Position numbers and translations under genes: made by a program. The notes beneath the pieces are model-generated. The model saw nothing but the letters and a program-made list of their open reading frames with translations, had not been told where the DNA came from and did not search any database. This document shows, one piece after another, positions 15,536 through 23,201 of a DNA stretch of 33,329 nucleotides; the stretch's first letter is position 1, and each line of letters opens with the position of its first letter. This DNA comes from an uncultured Lachnospiraceae bacterium (GTDB lineage Bacteria; Bacillota; Clostridia; Lachnospirales; Lachnospiraceae): the NCBI GenBank assembly GCA_947630595.1, contig CANRIG010000033.1, forward strand, positions 1 through 33,329. The letters are read 5' to 3'.

Positions 15536-16453
15536 TTGAAGACGGCATTGCCGGCGATCGGCAAATCATCAAGAAAAAGGCGTGAAACGGTACTGGTTAT
15601 GGCGTTTACTCTGCCCAGCCTGGTGTTGTTTGTAATGTTTATGATTGTGCCTATCTTTGGCGCAATGTACCTGTCTCTGACAAAATGGAGCGGAGCGGGG
15701 GCTATCAAATTCATAGGTATCGATAATTACACGAATCTGTTGCACAACAGAGATTTTTGGATATCTTTTAAGAATTCCCTCATCCTTATTGCACTGCATC
15801 TGATTTTTCAGCTTACATTGGCGCTTTTTTTCTCTTATCTGCTTTACAGGACAAGACCGGGAATGAGATTTTTCAGATCCGTGTTCTTTTTACCGTCCGT
15901 TATTTCCGCCACAGCGATTGGAGTTATGTTTTCGCTGTTGTTTAATGCTGATTTGGGACCAATCAATTATACGCTGCATAAAATTGGTCTGGACAGCTGG
16001 GCCCTGCCATGGCTGTCAAATAAAACTACGGTTTTGTTTGTGGTTTCTTTCATTATTATATGGCAGTTTATTGGTTATCATGTAGTGATTATCTTGGCCG
16101 GCATGAAGGCGATTCCGGAGGAAATTATCGAGAGTGCGATTATAGACGGCGCCAACACAGTGGTATTGTTTTTCAGAGTTGTATACCCGTTAATTAAAGA
16201 TATGCTTCAGGTAAGCATAATTTTCATGGTTACCGGATGCCTGAAGGCATTTGACCATTCATACGTCATGACGATGGGAGGCCCTGGCGTATCTTCTTCG
16301 TTTTTAGCGGTGTTTATGTATAAACAGGCATACAGCCGCCAGAAACTGGGACTGGGCTCAGCGGCAGGTCTGGTTATTCTTTTGCTGGCGTTTATCTGCA
16401 CGAGGATTATTAACTGGATCTTCTATCATAAAGATGAGGAATCTGTGACGTAA
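15536..16453 (+). CDS. MalF/UgpA-type sugar ABC permease (TTG start)
   Basis: Inner-membrane subunit of 305 residues with about six helices; the first is near residues 21-45 (LVMAFTLPSLVLFVMFMIVP), after a basic tail KSSRKRR. The coupling EAA loop is EEIIESAIIDGANTVVLFFR around 205-225. Start is TTG: AGGAGGG lies about 10 bases upstream and no ATG occurs until residue 22, inside the first helix. A TTG start is a mild brake on translation. It forms a heterodimer with the next permease. No ATPase is encoded in this operon, so a shared MsmX/MsmK-type ATPase from elsewhere is needed. Confidence 0.9.
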   Translation: MKTALPAIGKSSRKRRETVLVMAFTLPSLVLFVMFMIVPIFGAMYLSLTKWSGAGAIKFIGIDNYTNLLHNRDFWISFKNSLILIALHLIFQLTLALFFSYLLYRTRPGMRFFRSVFFLPSVISATAIGVMFSLLFNADLGPINYTLHKIGLDSWALPWLSNKTTVLFVVSFIIIWQFIGYHVVIILAGMKAIPEEIIESAIIDGANTVVLFFRVVYPLIKDMLQVSIIFMVTGCLKAFDHSYVMTMGGPGVSSSFLAVFMYKQAYSRQKLGLGSAAGLVILLLAFICTRIINWIFYHKDEESVT

Positions 16454-16467
16454 GGGAGGGCAGATGT

Positions 16468-17331
16468 ATGAAGCAGAATAACAGAGTAATAAAAAGAAAC
16501 AGACATTTCAGACCGAAAGAATGCATATTTCTGGTTTTGAAATTGGCGATTTTAGGTATATTTGCGGTTACGACGCTGGCTCCGTTCCTCTGGGTGCTTT
16601 TGTCATCATTTAAGACCAACAGTGAGATATACGGACAGCCTTTTTCGCTTCCGCATCAATATCAAATTGATGCCTTTTTGCAGGCTTGGAAAGGCGGCGG
16701 CCTGTCTCAGTCATTGATAAACAGTCTGTTTTACTGTGCAATGGCTGTGATGCTTGTTCTCATATTGAGTTCCATGACATCATACAGATTTGCTAAAATT
16801 CGTCCAAGCAAAGCATTATATGCATTTTTTTCATTTGGGCTGCTGATTCCGCTGCATGCGGTTCTCATACCACTGAATGTGTTGTACAGTAGAATAGGAC
16901 TGGGAAATACAAGAACTGCCCTGATTATTGCGTATGCAGTGTCTAATCTGTCGATGTCGATATTCATTCTGACTGCTTTTATGAGAAATCTTCCGGATGA
17001 ACTTTTGCAGGCGGCAGAGATTGACGGATGTTCCGGATTCCAGGCTTTTGCCAGAGTTGGGCTTCCGCTCAGCAAACCGGCGCTTGCAACTGCCGGCATG
17101 CTGGCTTTTGTAAACTGTTGGAATGATCTGCTTTTGGGAATGACAATTTGTTCCAAGGCAAATCTGCATACGATCAGCCTGGCTGTCTATAACCTGCGAG
17201 CTTCATTTTCAGATGATTATAATGTTCTGACTGCGGGCATTACAATTATGATTATTCCGGCCGTTATCGTTTATACGCTATTTCAGGAACAGGTAATCCA
17301 GGGGATGACAGCGGGAGCAATCAAAGGTTAG
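16468..17331 (+). CDS. MalG/UgpE-type sugar ABC permease
   Basis: Second permease subunit, 287 residues, about six helices; N-terminal RNRHFRPKE basic segment, then a helix at about 18-40. Typical MalG features: APFLWVLLSSFKTNSEIY after the first helix, and the EAA loop DELLQAAEIDGCSGFQAFAR near 170-190. It ends with GMTAGAIKG, the characteristic C-terminus of this family. GGGAGGG lies 7 bases before the ATG. Spaced 14 bases from the previous gene and 9 from the aldo-keto reductase gene, so the operon continues. Confidence 0.92.
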   Translation: MKQNNRVIKRNRHFRPKECIFLVLKLAILGIFAVTTLAPFLWVLLSSFKTNSEIYGQPFSLPHQYQIDAFLQAWKGGGLSQSLINSLFYCAMAVMLVLILSSMTSYRFAKIRPSKALYAFFSFGLLIPLHAVLIPLNVLYSRIGLGNTRTALIIAYAVSNLSMSIFILTAFMRNLPDELLQAAEIDGCSGFQAFARVGLPLSKPALATAGMLAFVNCWNDLLLGMTICSKANLHTISLAVYNLRASFSDDYNVLTAGITIMIIPAVIVYTLFQEQVIQGMTAGAIKG

Positions 17332-17340
17332 AGGTGTGCT

Positions 17341-18168
17341 ATGGAATACAGAGATTTCGGCAGTGATATTCGGATACCGCTAATTGGGCTTGGAATTTTT
17401 CAGATACCAGTTGAAAATAAAATACTGGAAAACTGTATTCATGATGCGGTTGAAATAGGATATCGTTTATTTGATACGGCAGATTACTATGGAAATGAAG
17501 CTGAACTTGGCAGAATATTAAGTAATATGGGACTGCCGCGGGAAACATATTATCTGACAACAAAATTGTTTCCGGACGATATCCGGAATGGAAATACGCA
17601 GAGCGCAATAGAACGGATGCGGAAAGAACTGCGCACGGATTTTATTGATATTTTGCTGATACACTGGCCCTGTATGGGGATGGAAAAAGCCTGGGAACAG
17701 ATTCAGAAAATGAAAGAGAAAGGTTGTATACGAATTGCCGGTGTCAGCAATTTTCGGATTGCCCATCTGGAAATTCTGAAGCATGCGGGCCTGCCCGTGC
17801 CGCAGATTAACCAGGTTGAGTTTCATCCGCTGAACCAGTATCGAATGCTGAAAAAATATTGCGATGACAGAGGAATTGCGATGGAAGCTTACGGACCTTT
17901 TATGCAGGGAAAGCTTCTGCGGCATCCGGAATTGTGTGCAATTGCAGAAAAATACGGAAAAACGGCGGCGCAGATTATTCTCTGCTGGATAAAAAGTAAA
18001 AACGTGATTTCCATTCCAAAGACTGTTCATAAAAACAGGCTGAGGGAAAACCTTGAGATTTTTAATTTTTCCATAAATAAAGACGATATGGAACGCATTG
18101 ACGCATTGAACAGAGACTGCATGTCATTGCCGGAACCGTATCAGCAGTATGAAGACTCATTTTGCTAG
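17341..18168 (+). CDS. Aldo-keto reductase (AKR5/2,5-diketogluconate-reductase-like)
   Basis: NAD(P)H-dependent cytoplasmic reductase of 275 residues with a TIM-barrel fold. The catalytic tetrad is in place: Asp45 and Tyr50 in LFDTADYYGNE, Lys75 in LTTKLF, His108 in LIHWP. The C-terminal cofactor segment has VISIPKTVHKNRLRENLEIF. Embedded between the sugar permeases and a glycosidase, it probably reduces a sugar carbonyl, possibly an aldose or keto-sugar released from the imported glycoside. That substrate is inferred from context; by family alone it could act on many small carbonyls. Only 13 bases separate its stop from the next start. Confidence 0.9.
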   Translation: MEYRDFGSDIRIPLIGLGIFQIPVENKILENCIHDAVEIGYRLFDTADYYGNEAELGRILSNMGLPRETYYLTTKLFPDDIRNGNTQSAIERMRKELRTDFIDILLIHWPCMGMEKAWEQIQKMKEKGCIRIAGVSNFRIAHLEILKHAGLPVPQINQVEFHPLNQYRMLKKYCDDRGIAMEAYGPFMQGKLLRHPELCAIAEKYGKTAAQIILCWIKSKNVISIPKTVHKNRLRENLEIFNFSINKDDMERIDALNRDCMSLPEPYQQYEDSFC

Positions 18169-18181
18169 ACAGGAGGAGAGA

Positions 18182-19195
18182 ATGAAATTAAAAGCACCAG
18201 AGACATTTACTCCGGATCAGAAGATGGAGTATTATGAAGTGTGGGAAAATACGAAATATTATCAGTACGGAACCCGTGGCGGGTGGGAGAAAGCAAAGGA
18301 GAATCCGGTGATTTCCGAACAGTATGGCGTACTGTTTGATGTGTCGGTGATGCATGAAGAAGGCCTTTACAAAATGTGGCTGTCTTGGAGGACAGAGCGC
18401 TCCATCGGATATTGTGAGAGTAAGGACGGCATAACATGGAACGCCCCTGTGACAGTACTTTGCCCGATTGCCGGGAGCGACTGGGAGGCGGATGAGCTGA
18501 ACAGGCCGTCTGTTTTAAAGAAAGACGGCGTTTATTATATGTGGTATTCCGGACAGATGCGGCCCTATCGGGAAAACGGGGTATCATTTATTGGCCTTGC
18601 GACAAGCAGGGATGGTATTCACTGGACACGCTGCAACGGTGGACGTCCGGTTATGGTCTGCACACAGGAATGGGAAAATCATGCAATTATGTGTCCGCAT
18701 GTAATTTATGATGAGACGGTATGTAAATTTAAGATGTGGTATTCCGGAGGGAATAATCATGAACCGATTGCCATCGGGTATGCGGAAAGCTGCGATGGGG
18801 TGATCTGGGAGAAATATTCTGCTAATCCCATTCTGAAACCAGATCCCGGATATCTCTGGGAGCAGCATAAGGTATGCGCCGGCCATGTTGTGAAACAGGA
18901 TGGATGGTATTATATATTTTATATTGGTCATATGCATGAGGAACGAGCACAGGTGGGTATGGCGAGGTCTAAAAACGGTATTACAGATTGGGAAAAACAT
19001 CCCGAGAATCCGATTATTGCTCCCGATGCGGGAACATGGGACGGTTTATCTGTTTACAAACCCTATGTCCTGTGGGACGGAGAAAAATGGATAATGTGGT
19101 ATAATGGTGCCTGCTACAATGAGGATATCTGGTGCATTGAGCAGATTGGAGTTGCATACCTCAGACAGAAGGATTTCGGATTTGAAAAAAGATAA
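18182..19195 (+). CDS. Five-bladed beta-propeller glycosidase or phosphorylase (GH130/GH43/GH32-like)
   Basis: A 337-residue cytoplasmic protein made of five repeats of the form xxMWYSG...IGxAxSxDGIxW: YKMWLSWR, YYMWYSGQ, FKMWYSGG, YYIFYIGH and WIMWYNGA, each followed by an IGY/IGL/VGM strand. This is the five-bladed propeller fold shared by GH32, GH43, GH68, GH117 and GH130. NPVI-, NPILKP- and NPIIAP-type turns resemble GH130 mannoside phosphorylases, but I cannot assign the family. Candidate acids include Asp near FDVSVM, Glu/Asp in DWEADELNRP, and Glu in WEQHKV. ATG 18182 is preceded by AGGAGG; the earlier in-frame ATG overlaps the reductase gene without a ribosome site. No signal peptide. 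It likely acts on the imported oligosaccharide. Confidence 0.75.
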   Translation: MKLKAPETFTPDQKMEYYEVWENTKYYQYGTRGGWEKAKENPVISEQYGVLFDVSVMHEEGLYKMWLSWRTERSIGYCESKDGITWNAPVTVLCPIAGSDWEADELNRPSVLKKDGVYYMWYSGQMRPYRENGVSFIGLATSRDGIHWTRCNGGRPVMVCTQEWENHAIMCPHVIYDETVCKFKMWYSGGNNHEPIAIGYAESCDGVIWEKYSANPILKPDPGYLWEQHKVCAGHVVKQDGWYYIFYIGHMHEERAQVGMARSKNGITDWEKHPENPIIAPDAGTWDGLSVYKPYVLWDGEKWIMWYNGACYNEDIWCIEQIGVAYLRQKDFGFEKR

Positions 19196-19221
19196 ATGAT
19201 TTTATAGTGAAAAATAAGAAA

Positions 19222-19287
19222 GCTGCCATAAAGCGGGTCATTTAGACTTAGTCCCAGATGATACCGGCCTTGTGGCAGCGTTGTTTT
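19222..19287 (+). terminator. Terminator between convergent operon and LacI gene
   Basis: GCTGCCA (19222) and a downstream arm ending TGGCAGC (to 19279) pair with additional imperfect pairs inward around a loop of about 24 nt. TTGTTTT follows at 19281-19287. It ends the plus-strand operon just before the tail of the convergent LacI-type gene and may act on both strands. Confidence 0.65.
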
Positions 19288-19301
19288 GATACAGATTAAA
19301 T

Positions 19302-20327
19302 TCAGGCAGGTTTCTGCGTTGTCTTTCCGTCGTATAGTCTGACCGGAAGAAGCCTGATTTCGGCTGGGCGATCAGGCATATGAATGCGATCGAGCAGTAC
19401 CCGCACGGATTCTTTTGCAATACTGTAACTGTCGTCACAGGCAATGCTGGTCAGGCTTTCAAGGTAATTGATGGATCGGCATATATTGTCACAACCTATC
19501 AGAGAAACATCTTCCGGAATCCGGATGCCGGCATTTCGAAACACTTTCATGATCTGATATGCGACATTGTCGTTGAAAGCGAAAATAGCTTTATAGACCT
19601 CCGGCTGCAGCAGTTCGATCAAATTTCCGTTTTTATTTTCTATTTCCCAGCGCTCGCTGGAGATAGTATAAATATCGGTAGACGGAATTCCGGCCTTGGA
19701 CAGAACATCCCGGAATCCCTGTTCCCGGTCATGCTGGGCACTGTTGCTTTTCGGACCGGCGATATGAGCAAATTTTTTGTGACCAAGCCCCAGCAGATGT
19801 GAAGCAGCCAGACATCCTCCTGAGTAATCGTCGCACCGGACAGAATCGGTACAAACGCCCGGCAGCCAATGGCTGGCCAGCACGAAAGGAATGCGGCTGT
19901 TTTCAAGGTACTGTACTGCTTTCTGGTCGGTCCAATATGGAAAATAGATTATGCCATCCACAGACTGCGACAGCGCGATCTGGATCATATCAATTCCCCG
20001 TTCTTTTTCTGAAATACTGGTCTGCGTGCAGAAAATCATCATATCATAGCCGGAATGACGCAGTTCCAGCTCAATTTCGCTGATAATTGATGAAAAATAG
20101 GGGTTGTGTATATCATAAACAATGACTGCGATGATATGGCTGTGCCCGGAACGCAGGCTGGAGGCCTGTCGATTTTGGATATACCCCATTTTTTGAGCGA
20201 TTTGCTGTATCTTCTTGCAGGTTGTTTCCGGCAGCTCCTCTGAATTATGCAGCGCTTTGGAAACCGTATTGATTGAACAACCATATACTTTTGCAATATC
20301 TTTTAGCTTAACACGCGTTGATGTCAA
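19302..20327 (-). CDS. LacI/GalR-family transcriptional repressor (TTG start)
   Basis: Sugar-responsive repressor of 341 residues. The N-terminal helix-turn-helix and hinge are clear: VKLKDIAKVYGCSINTVSKA, then LPETTCKKIQQIAQKMGY with the hinge helix near residue 50. The core has the periplasmic-binding-protein fold (VIVYDIHNPYFSSII, VDGIIYFPYW, VRCDDYSGG, AHIAGPKSN, IFAFNDNVAYQIMK, ISLIGCDN-type VSLIGCDNI). The start is TTG 20327, supported by AGAGGTGA 7 bases upstream. Its gene faces the sugar operon 14130-19195 and most likely represses it through the palindrome at 13984-13995; it may also act on the later glycosidase cluster, though no matching site was seen there. The effector sugar is unknown. 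Confidence 0.93.
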   Translation of the reverse strand: MTSTRVKLKDIAKVYGCSINTVSKALHNSEELPETTCKKIQQIAQKMGYIQNRQASSLRSGHSHIIAVIVYDIHNPYFSSIISEIELELRHSGYDMMIFCTQTSISEKERGIDMIQIALSQSVDGIIYFPYWTDQKAVQYLENSRIPFVLASHWLPGVCTDSVRCDDYSGGCLAASHLLGLGHKKFAHIAGPKSNSAQHDREQGFRDVLSKAGIPSTDIYTISSERWEIENKNGNLIELLQPEVYKAIFAFNDNVAYQIMKVFRNAGIRIPEDVSLIGCDNICRSINYLESLTSIACDDSYSIAKESVRVLLDRIHMPDRPAEIRLLPVRLYDGKTTQKPA

Positions 20328-20374
20328 ATGGAAATCACCTCTCTGATGCAGAAAAACAAAAAATATTATGCCTT

Positions 20375-20403
20375 ATTATGACAAAATTTGTGGGTTCTGG
20401 CAA
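20375..20403 (-). promoter_or_regulatory. Promoter of the LacI-type gene
   Basis: On the minus strand, TTGCCA (20403-20398), a 17-bp spacer and CATAAT (20380-20375); each box matches consensus in 5 of 6 positions. The gene starts 48 bases downstream. Confidence 0.55.
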
Positions 20404-20566
20404 GACATTATCAAAATATTCACATATGAAAATTATAACAAAGCAGAATGGTAAATTGAGGTTGCAGAAACAAGGAAAGTGTGTCTTTTGACGAAGAAAA
20501 ATCGGAAGATCATTCGTAAATGTCAAGATCATGCGTGACTATCGGGAGAAAATTACGGCTATATCA

Positions 20567-20580
20567 GTGTAAGCGCTTAT
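20567..20580. promoter_or_regulatory. TAAGCGCTTA palindrome, cre-like or LacI-type site
   Basis: A 10-bp perfect palindrome with central CG at 20570-20579, preceded by TG at 20568. It resembles a CcpA cre box in its left half (TGTAAGCG) but misses the right-hand CA. It lies about 240 bp upstream of the LacI-type start. The rest of 20404-20618 shows no gene. Confidence 0.35.
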
Positions 20581-20618
20581 CAATGTCATATATCAGAGCG
20601 CGGTGTGTTAACAGTAAA

Positions 20619-20653
20619 GGTCTGCCGTACCGGATTTTCCGGTGCGGCAGACC
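20619..20653 (-). terminator. Terminator of the Rpn-family gene
   Basis: A 16-bp arm (20619-20634) pairs with 20638-20653, with a single wobble, around a 3-nt loop (core GGTCTGCCG/CGGCAGACC). Read on the minus strand it is followed by TTTACTG. It lies 15 bp after the stop codon of the broken nuclease gene. Confidence 0.8.
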
Positions 20654-20668
20654 CAAAACAGAACATGT

Positions 20669-21485
20669 TTATGATTTATTCAGCTGTTTCTCAAGCTCAG
20701 CAATGCGCTGTTCGAGATTTTGGATGACGTGGCGGTCTTTCTGGAGCTGCATTTTCTGGCTGTCAATCATTGCCTCCTGTTTATCAAGCTTATCCTGCAT
20801 CTCGTCGATCATGTACTGCACGGTGTTCCGGTCAAGAATACGCAGTTCTTCTGAAAACATTTCCATTACCCTCCCCACATTCCGGCAAAGACGGTATACG
20901 TCCTCATACATGGGCCTGAATTCCGGGTATGCCTCGATCAGACGGACGATGGTTTCCGGGTCGTCCCGGCTGAGGAACGCAAGCCATGCCTCGGTTTCGC
21001 TGCTGATATTTCTATTTTGGATGTTCTGTCCGAAAATGTCAAGCGCGATAAACAGATATTTCTGCAGAAGGTCAAGCCGGAGGCCGGTGTTGGAGCGCTG
21101 TTCGAAATAGTGCAGGTAATCGTTCTGAAAGTTCCGAAATTCTCCGGAGCTTTTCTCGATAAAGACAATCGTGTAGACCTCTTTGACCTCGAGATAACTG
21201 AACTTCTTTTTTTGCGCGTCGCGGATCCGTTTGTACTGGCGCAGCAGAAGGTCAGCTGAATAGCAGGCGCTCCGGAGTATATTCCGGATTCAGGATTTCC
21301 TTGAAAAAAGAATCGTACAAAAGCTTGACGCCCCGGACTCCGGTGCAGAAGTCAAGAAATTTCTCCCGTTGGTACGGCTGCCAGCTGTCGAACTGCTGCC
21401 TGAGTGCGGGCGTGGACTGAATCTGCTCCAGCAGGTCTTCTCTTTCGTGAATCATGGGAAAATACTGTTTCAGCTTGCTTGTCAT
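20669..21485 (-). pseudogene. Rpn-family PD-(D/E)XK nuclease/transposase, broken by internal deletion and frameshift
   Basis: Remnant of a recombination-promoting nuclease-type gene common in Lachnospiraceae. The N-terminal part starts at ATG 21485 (AGGAGG upstream) with MTSKLKQYFPMI, then FLDFCTGVRGVKLLYDSFFK and NPEYTPERL, and stops at 21252. The frame then shifts, and a second open stretch runs from about 21253 to 20669 beginning YSADLLLRQYKRIR, then VYTIVFIEKS, FIALDIF, RNTVQYMIDEMQ and a C-terminal coiled coil (LEQRIAELEKQL). Compared with intact members as I remember them, about 60-70 residues between PERL and YSADLL are missing, including the nuclease core with its metal-binding D and ExK/ExQ motif. 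The second part lacks a start codon until 20911. It keeps a perfect terminator, so decay is probably recent. Confidence 0.85.
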
Positions 21486-21550
21486 AATACCTCCTAAAAT
21501 TTTATAAGACAACATATATATAATATGTGTATTACAATAACATAATCAGA

Positions 21551-21670
21551 GGCTAAATGCAAGCAAACTTGTTCGACAAAATTCGACAGCGGCGAGGGCT
21601 GCCAACTTAAAGCTCTGCCATGACCGCATTTTTGGCTAAATGCAGAGAAAAAACAGAACCTCCGCATTTA
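21551..21670. repeat. Short direct and inverted repeats in the gap before the glycosidase cluster
   Basis: GGCTAAATGCA occurs at 21551-21561 and again at 21634-21644. TAAATGCAGAG (21637-21647) pairs with CTCCGCATTTA (21660-21670), 10 of 11 positions; GCATTT at 21626 could pair instead with the same AAATGC. These alternative hairpins lie upstream of the promoter at 21707, so they are not part of that leader. No gene is visible in 21516-21786. Confidence 0.5.
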
Positions 21671-21706
21671 AAAACTGTGAATTTGCATGACGGAAGCGAA
21701 AAAATG

Positions 21707-21735
21707 TTGACGAATTTTATGCAATATAATATAAT
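21707..21735 (+). promoter_or_regulatory. Promoter of the glycosidase/transport cluster
   Basis: TTGACG (21707-21712), 17-bp spacer, perfect TATAAT (21730-21735). Downstream, TTTATAAGA and TTTATAAGT are tandem 9-bp copies at about 21752-21769, just before the AAGGAGG of the first gene. No LacI-like palindrome matching that at 13984 is seen. Confidence 0.8.
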
Positions 21736-21786
21736 GTGAATGTATTTTAATTTTATAAGATTTATAAGTTTGAAAGGAGGAACAAA

Positions 21787-23049
21787 ATGAAAAAAGGTAT
21801 TGCATTAGGTCTGATTATGGGATTGTCGGTCGCGGCTGCGATGACGGTTTCCGCAGAGGAGCAGGTTACGCTGACCTTTGCCGAGACGATGACATCCCCT
21901 GAGAGGACGCTGGTTCTGGAACAGACGATTGCAGATTTTGAGGCGGAGCATCCGAATATTACGGTTGAGCTCGTATCCCCGCCGTACGAATCCGCTGAGA
22001 CAAAAGTGGCTTCCATGCTTGCGGCAGGGCAGGAAGTGGATATTGTCGAGATCCGCGACAACTCCGTAGGAGCCTGGATCAACAACGATTTCCTTTACAA
22101 GCTGGACGATATGGTTGCCGCGTGGGATGGAAAGGATGAGCTGGTAGATGCCGCGCTGCTGGCAGGTTCGTCGATCGGCGACGCTACCTACTTTGTTCCT
22201 CAGTATCTCTACGTGAAGGCTCTCATGGTGCGTACGGATGTCCTTGAGAAACTTGGCGTGACCGAGATGCCGAAGACCACGGATGAATTCCTGGAGATCT
22301 GCAAGCAGATCACGGATCCGGCTTCCGGCCAGTATGCGTTTGCACTCCGCGGCACCGGTTCCCCGTGCAAGACGGTGGACGTAATGTGGGCGACCGAGGT
22401 TCCGGGCATCAGCACGGACAACATCTACCTGACCGAGGACGGCACGTTCTTCATGGACACGGACGGCGCGCGCAAGGCGATGCAGGACTATTATGAGCTC
22501 TACACGGAGTGCTGCCCGGAGGATGCGGTCAACTGGGGCTACAACGAGCAGATCAACGGCTTTGTTTCCGGCACCACGCCGTTCCTGATTCAGGATCCCG
22601 ACGCGGTAGGCTCTGTCAGCGGTTCTCTTGAGCCGGATCAGTACACGGCAATCCCGATTCCGCTGGGCGCATCCGGGAAACGTTATCTGGACTACGGCTA
22701 TGCGGGACTTGCAGTGGCAGCGAACTCCGAGCATCCGGAGGAAGCGTTTGAGTTCATCAAGTACATGATTTCCGCAGAAGTGAACGCGACGATCTGCGAA
22801 TTCTACGGGGCGCTTCCGGTGAACCAGGGCGCTTACGAGGCATCCGAGATGTTTGAGCTTCCGGTTTACAAGGCATGGGCGGAAGAGATGTCGGATCCGG
22901 ATACCGTGTTTACGAAGTTCCCGCTGGAGGATCCGAGATTTGCAGAGTATTCCTCCACCGTGCATCTTGCGGCGATTCAGAGCTTCCTGCTCGGTCAGTC
23001 GGACGCGGAAGAAATGATCAAGACCTGCAAGGAGTACTGGGGCTACTAA
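21787..23049 (+). CDS. Family-1 ABC transporter substrate-binding protein (glycoside importer)
   Basis: Extracellular binding protein of 420 residues that opens the long glycosidase cluster. The signal peptide is 1 to about 23, with cleavage after VSA and no lipobox Cys. SBP_bac_1 features: VTLTFAETMTSPERTLVLEQ, IADFEAEHPNITVELVSPPY, KVASMLAAGQEVDIVEIRDN, then YGYAGLAVAANSEHPEEAFEFIKYM near 300. AAAGGAGG lies 7 bases before ATG. It shares fold but little sequence with the binding protein at 14130, so the two systems probably take different ligands. Two permeases follow after a 152-bp gap. Confidence 0.92.
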   Translation: MKKGIALGLIMGLSVAAAMTVSAEEQVTLTFAETMTSPERTLVLEQTIADFEAEHPNITVELVSPPYESAETKVASMLAAGQEVDIVEIRDNSVGAWINNDFLYKLDDMVAAWDGKDELVDAALLAGSSIGDATYFVPQYLYVKALMVRTDVLEKLGVTEMPKTTDEFLEICKQITDPASGQYAFALRGTGSPCKTVDVMWATEVPGISTDNIYLTEDGTFFMDTDGARKAMQDYYELYTECCPEDAVNWGYNEQINGFVSGTTPFLIQDPDAVGSVSGSLEPDQYTAIPIPLGASGKRYLDYGYAGLAVAANSEHPEEAFEFIKYMISAEVNATICEFYGALPVNQGAYEASEMFELPVYKAWAEEMSDPDTVFTKFPLEDPRFAEYSSTVHLAAIQSFLLGQSDAEEMIKTCKEYWGY

Positions 23050-23085
23050 ATCCAAAAGAGTTTATATGAAATAATCGATTACGAA

Positions 23086-23171
23086 AGCCGGAGTGCGGGG
23101 CCGCCGCAAGGGATCAGGAAGGGCATGTCACAATCCCGATGATTGCATTGCGACAGACCTGTCCTCCGGCT
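23086..23171 (+). other. Possible long-range hairpin between binding protein and permease genes
   Basis: AGCCGGAG (23086-23093) and CTCCGGCT (23164-23171) are perfect inverted copies about 70 nt apart. A TAATCGATTA palindrome is at 23072-23081. The position parallels the strong hairpin in the other sugar operon, but the fold is much weaker. No gene in 23050-23201. Confidence 0.3.
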
Positions 23172-23201
23172 CTTTGCGTTATGGTATGGAAAGGTGGAGC
23201 A

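Noticed and set aside
19222-19287. Possible riboswitch or small RNA at the convergent gene ends
   Set aside because: The fold is a simple imperfect hairpin followed by a T-rich stretch, adequately explained as a terminator.
20520-21110. Plus-strand open frame of 196 codons in the nuclease region
   Set aside because: It runs antisense to the conserved nuclease coding sequence and through its terminator hairpin; no ribosome site or known domain.
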